From positions 372,001-436,000 of the forward strand of contig CAVUPF010000001.1 in the NCBI GenBank assembly GCA_963743285.1: 64,000 bases of DNA, given 5' to 3'. Below the pieces are notes generated by a model, which searched no databases, was not told the DNA's origin, and saw nothing but the letters and a program-made list of their open reading frames with translations. This DNA comes from CAVUPF01 sp963743285. GTDB lineage: Bacteria; Actinomycetota; Thermoleophilia; Solirubrobacterales; 70-9. The position numbers and the translations under genes were made by a program. Below, in pieces: positions 61,739-64,000 of the stretch; the stretch's first letter is position 1; each line of letters begins with the position of its first letter.

Positions 61739-62676
61739 TTGGTCGCCCTATCGAGCAGGTTGTGGAACATCGCCCGATCCCCGCGCAGGCGTTCGTTGTA
61801 GCGGAACGCGTACTCGTCAAGGTAGGACTGAAGCCATTTGACGGAGACATGCCTGTAGACGCCGCGTATCCCCGGCTTCATGTTCCCGAAGAACCCCTCC
61901 ACCGTGTTCGTGTGGATCGAGCCGCGCACGTAGATGCCCGCCGAGTGATTGATGACGTTGTGGGCCTTGAAACGCGCGGACAGGGGCTTGTAAGCATTCC
62001 AGTCGTCCGTGAAGACGATCGAGGACGGGTCCACATTGGCCCGCACAGGTCCACTTAAAGGCTCGCCTCGCCGCGACTCAATAACCCGCAGCTTGACCCG
62101 TCCGCCGCGCTCGACCATGCCGAGCACCGAGACTTGGCGCTCGCGCCACTGAGCGGCTTCTTTCTTAGTCATCTTGCGACCGCGAGGCTTGCCATGCACG
62201 CCGGTCTCGTCAATCTCGACCTGGCCCTTGAGTGGCTTGTCGTCGTCGGTCATAAGCTCGTTGCGAATCCGATTGAACATGCGCCAGGCGGTCTTGTAAT
62301 GGCAGCCAAGCTCGCGCTCTAGCTGTTTGGCAGAAATGCCGCACCGAGTGCTAGTCATCAGATACAGCGCATGGAACCAAAGCCTCAGCGACGTTGAGGA
62401 TCGGTGGAAGATCGTCCCCGCCGTGGGATGGACATGGTGCCCGCAGCCGGTGCATGTCCATGCCTGCCGCCCCTCAACGGCCGCGTAGCGCTTGAACACG
62501 CGCTCACGCTTGCACTTGGGGCAGTCCGCATGCTCTCCGTCCGGCGAGAAGCGCGAGCGCCATAGATGCTCTAGGCACGCGTCATCGTCGGGAAACTCCC
62601 GCAGGAACTCAGTGACCGAGTAGTCCGATTCGGACCACTTTGCTCGCTTGGGTTCTTTTCGATTCGCCGGAGGCAT
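61735..62676 (-). CDS. IS1595-family transposase
   Basis: 313 residues from ATG 62676. N-terminal zinc ribbon: CPKCKRERVFKRYAAVEGRQ and CTGCGHHVHPTAGTIFHRSS. Helical DNA-binding part CGISAKQLERELGCHYKTAW. ISXO2-like DDE core: QVEIDETGVHGKPRGRK (first Asp), SIVFTDDWNAYKPL (second Asp), HTNTVEGFFGNMKPGIRGVY (Asn/Glu), YLDEYAFRYNERL. No ribosome site precedes the ATG. A TTGACA-17-TAGGTT promoter ends six bases before it, so the message is probably leaderless. Confidence 0.93.
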   Translation of the reverse strand: MPPANRKEPKRAKWSESDYSVTEFLREFPDDDACLEHLWRSRFSPDGEHADCPKCKRERVFKRYAAVEGRQAWTCTGCGHHVHPTAGTIFHRSSTSLRLWFHALYLMTSTRCGISAKQLERELGCHYKTAWRMFNRIRNELMTDDDKPLKGQVEIDETGVHGKPRGRKMTKKEAAQWRERQVSVLGMVERGGRVKLRVIESRRGEPLSGPVRANVDPSSIVFTDDWNAYKPLSARFKAHNVINHSAGIYVRGSIHTNTVEGFFGNMKPGIRGVYRHVSVKWLQSYLDEYAFRYNERLRGDRAMFHNLLDRATK

Positions 62677-62687
62677 GGTGTAAACCT

Positions 62688-62713
62688 ACTTGACAGAGCG
62701 GCGATTGTCAAGT
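62688..62713. promoter_or_regulatory. Divergent promoter with perfect inverted repeat
   Basis: ACTTGACA (62688-62695) and TGTCAAGT (62706-62713) form a perfect 8-bp inverted repeat with a 10-bp spacer. The minus-strand TTGACA is a -35 box with TAGGTT 17 bp downstream, next to the transposase ATG. A third TTGACA lies at 62717-62722. The repeat could be the site of the coupled HTH protein. Confidence 0.6.
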
Positions 62714-62735
62714 CCCTTGACAGGAGGCGCTGCCT

Positions 62736-63032
62736 ATGTCTATTGCGCTGCCCTTCCCCCTCATCGAGATGCGCTATGTGCGCGTCAATGGCGACCTTGC
62801 CGCCGAGTACCGCGACCCAACCTCCCTTGGCGGCCGATCCTCACTCGTCTACCTTGAGGGCGACCATTTGGATCGCTTCCGAGAGGCCCCCGCAGAGAAG
62901 CTCAAGCCTGCGGATGCGAGTCTCGTCGTCGGGACGGTCCCCCGGTCCAAAAACTCCCGGTTCAGCCAGCCGGGGGTTTTTCTGCGCGGCGTTTTTGATG
63001 GCTTGTTGCACTTCCTGCTTGAGCTTCTCTGA
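62736..63032 (+). CDS. Transposon ORF, plus strand, overlapping an opposite ORF
   Basis: 98 residues from ATG 62736, AGGAGG eight bases upstream and strong G/C third positions. Reads IEMRYVRVNGDLAAEYRDPT and SSLVYLEGDHLDRFREAPAE. No family known. From 62841 on it overlaps a minus-strand gene almost fully. One of the two may be spurious; the ribosome site and the non-overlapped N-terminus favour a real product here. Confidence 0.45.
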   Translation: MSIALPFPLIEMRYVRVNGDLAAEYRDPTSLGGRSSLVYLEGDHLDRFREAPAEKLKPADASLVVGTVPRSKNSRFSQPGVFLRGVFDGLLHFLLELL

Positions 63033-63035
63033 CAT
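62841..63035 (-). CDS. Transposon ORF, minus strand, upstream of the transposase
   Basis: 64 residues from ATG 63035, GGAGG seven bases upstream. SEKLKQEVQQAIKNAAQKNP, RLAEPGVFGPGDRPDDETRI, LELLCGGLSEAIQMVALKVD: soluble and helical. It is the first minus-strand gene in the element, 164 bp ahead of the transposase. Overlaps the 98-aa plus-strand ORF. Confidence 0.5.
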   Translation of the reverse strand: MSEKLKQEVQQAIKNAAQKNPRLAEPGVFGPGDRPDDETRIRRLELLCGGLSEAIQMVALKVDE

Positions 63036-63198
63036 CGGATCGCCTCCATTCGTTTCTGGGTTGGCCTACGCGGCGAGCCTATCCGGGGCGGGTTCTCGCA
63101 CGCCCCTGCATGACTCGCCCCTCCCCATGCCTGAACTTCTACAACCCGAGAAAGCCTTTTGTACCAATCCGCACTTCTACAACCATGGGATATACGTG

Positions 63199-63206
63199 AC
63201 ATCCGT
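63199..63206 (+). repeat. Candidate 8-bp target duplication, right
   Basis: ACATCCGT directly after the right inverted repeat, matching 60229-60236. Just outside, CACGTATGTCCC resembles the terminal sequence itself, so an older copy of an end or a preferred target may be present. Confidence 0.65.
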
Positions 63207-63364
63207 CACGTATGTCCCGACGGCCCGGTGCCTCGTGGCTCTTGGCCGCGATCGAGAAGCCATCGGAGCGACTCTCGGGGCGCGTGGATCGCGAGCAGCG
63301 CGCTCGCGGGAGCAGCCACGCCGGGCGGTCAAGTAGAACTCTCCTCGTGAAGGAGCCGAGCGGT

Positions 63365-63973
63365 ATGTACAGGGCGGCGATGGCCGTCTCCCGGCCGGTC
63401 GCCGCGTGGGGGCGCCTCCGGGTGGAGGGCCTCGATGCCCTGCCGGCAAGCGGACCTGTGCTGCTGGTCGGAAACCACGACAGCCACTGGGACCCGGTGA
63501 TGGTCGGCGTCGCGGCGATTCGGCGCCGCCAGGTCAAGGCGCTCGCCAAAGCGCAGCTTTGGGAGGTGCGCGGATTGGGCCCGGTGCTGAACGGGATGGG
63601 CCAGATCCCGATCGAACGAGACGCCGGGGACCTCGGCGCCTTTTCCCGTGCGATCGAGGAACTGCGAGCCGGCGCCTGTATCGGCGTCTTCCCCGAAGGG
63701 ACCCGCTCGCGTGGCAAGGTGCTGCGGGCGCGCAGCGGCGTCGGTCGCCTCGCGCTGGATGTCCCAGAGGCGCGGCTTGTGTGCGTCGCGATCGAGGGGA
63801 CGACTGCCTTTACTCGCTTCCCGAGTCGCCCGCGGGTGCGGACCCGCTTCTTTGAGCCGGCCGGCGGTCAGGCACAGCCAGGGGAGGAGCCGGCGGCGAT
63901 CGCCTTGCGGCTCCTGGCGGAGATCCGCGAGCTCGTCCCCCCGACCGCCGCGGGCCGAAAAAAGCGTCCTTAG
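63365..63973 (+). CDS. PlsC-like 1-acylglycerol-3-phosphate acyltransferase
   Basis: 202 residues from ATG 63365, AAGGAG nine bases upstream; in-frame GTG 63347 is possible. Acyltransferase motifs: LLVGNHDSHWDPVMV (HX4D), NGMGQIPIERDAGDLGAF, GVFPEGTRSRGKVLR (motif III) and RLVCVAIEGTTAF (motif IV). Transfers acyl groups to lysophosphatidic acid or similar at the membrane face. The transposon sits directly upstream and may have separated it from earlier neighbours or supplied its promoter. Confidence 0.92.
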   Translation: MYRAAMAVSRPVAAWGRLRVEGLDALPASGPVLLVGNHDSHWDPVMVGVAAIRRRQVKALAKAQLWEVRGLGPVLNGMGQIPIERDAGDLGAFSRAIEELRAGACIGVFPEGTRSRGKVLRARSGVGRLALDVPEARLVCVAIEGTTAFTRFPSRPRVRTRFFEPAGGQAQPGEEPAAIALRLLAEIRELVPPTAAGRKKRP

Positions 63974-64000
63974 CTCAGCCGCCCACCTTGCTCCGTTGGT

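Larger units (their letters stand above)
60237..63198. mobile_element. IS1595-family transposon with cargo genes
   Basis: 2962 bp bounded by perfect 25-bp inverted repeats: 60237-60261 (begins CACGTATATCCCATGG) and 63174-63198 (ends CCATGGGATATACGTG). Flanked by ACATCCGT on both sides. Inside, on the minus strand: a 64-aa gene, the transposase (61735-62676) and a small HTH gene coupled to it. Also inside: a TM/coiled-coil protein, a 79-aa and a 52-aa protein and a long stem-loop near the left end. Codon use is less G/C-biased than the host. IS1595 elements with passenger genes are known; these cargo genes I cannot name. Confidence 0.85.

Noticed and set aside
60211..63217. Longer transposon ends starting with GGG (60216 and 63216 sides)
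   Set aside because: The outer parts match poorly between the two sides, and no direct repeat flanks them, whereas the 25-bp ends give an 8-bp duplication.

Overview
The window looks like chromosomal DNA of a high-GC actinobacterium, most likely from the Thermoleophilia/Solirubrobacterales branch. The grounds are strong G/C third-position bias, frequent GTG/TTG starts, ATGA/GTGA overlaps, an actinobacterial c-di-AMP riboswitch in front of an NlpC/P60-like gene, and a small-protein family (37633-38144) that I associate with Solirubrobacterales. The lineage is an inference. No rRNA, tRNA or CRISPR array was seen.

Left part (1-6.5 kb) is accessory DNA: a HicBA-like toxin-antitoxin pair cut by the window edge, an IS630 element next to the tail of an IS1182-type transposase, a GH15 glycosidase, a small gene in a repeated block, an HTH/RelE-like toxin-antitoxin pair cut by an IS5-type element, and IS5 remains. 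From 6.5 to 28 kb come mostly single metabolic and regulatory genes: crotonase, CAP protein, several alpha/beta hydrolases, TetR with two perfect operators, MarR-MMPL exporter, a Fic/XRE operon, a second decayed copy of the repeated small gene, SMP-30, VapBC with a broken serine recombinase, glyoxalase-fold proteins, MDR oxidoreductase, universal stress protein and HAD phosphatase. Several gene remnants lie between them.

The middle (28-51 kb) is rich in cell-envelope functions: c-di-AMP riboswitch and NlpC-like protein, LCP ligase, RTX-type secreted protein, TatA, a FtsW/RodA polymerase translationally coupled to a large membrane protein of unknown function, a secreted phosphoesterase, a class A penicillin-binding protein, a coiled-coil NlpC/P60 hydrolase and undecaprenyl-diphosphatase. 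Interspersed are oxidoreductases, an aldose epimerase, a SpoU methylase, and fossils of a GH15-GMC operon and of a flavin monooxygenase.

The right part (51-64 kb) has acetyl-CoA synthetase (one frameshift), an ABC exporter, a metal-type permease behind a CsoR-like palindrome, a methylthioadenosine phosphorylase/amidohydrolase pair, an HD hydrolase, a PAS-MBL coupled pair, and an approximately 2.96 kb IS1595-family transposon. That transposon has 25-bp perfect inverted ends, an 8-bp candidate target duplication and several unknown cargo genes. An acyltransferase follows. The transposon with its cargo, the riboswitch, the FtsW-coupled membrane protein, the Fic operon and the two repeat families are the most interesting items. 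Many otherwise well-conserved genes carry single-base frameshifts, so base-level sequence error must be kept in mind.
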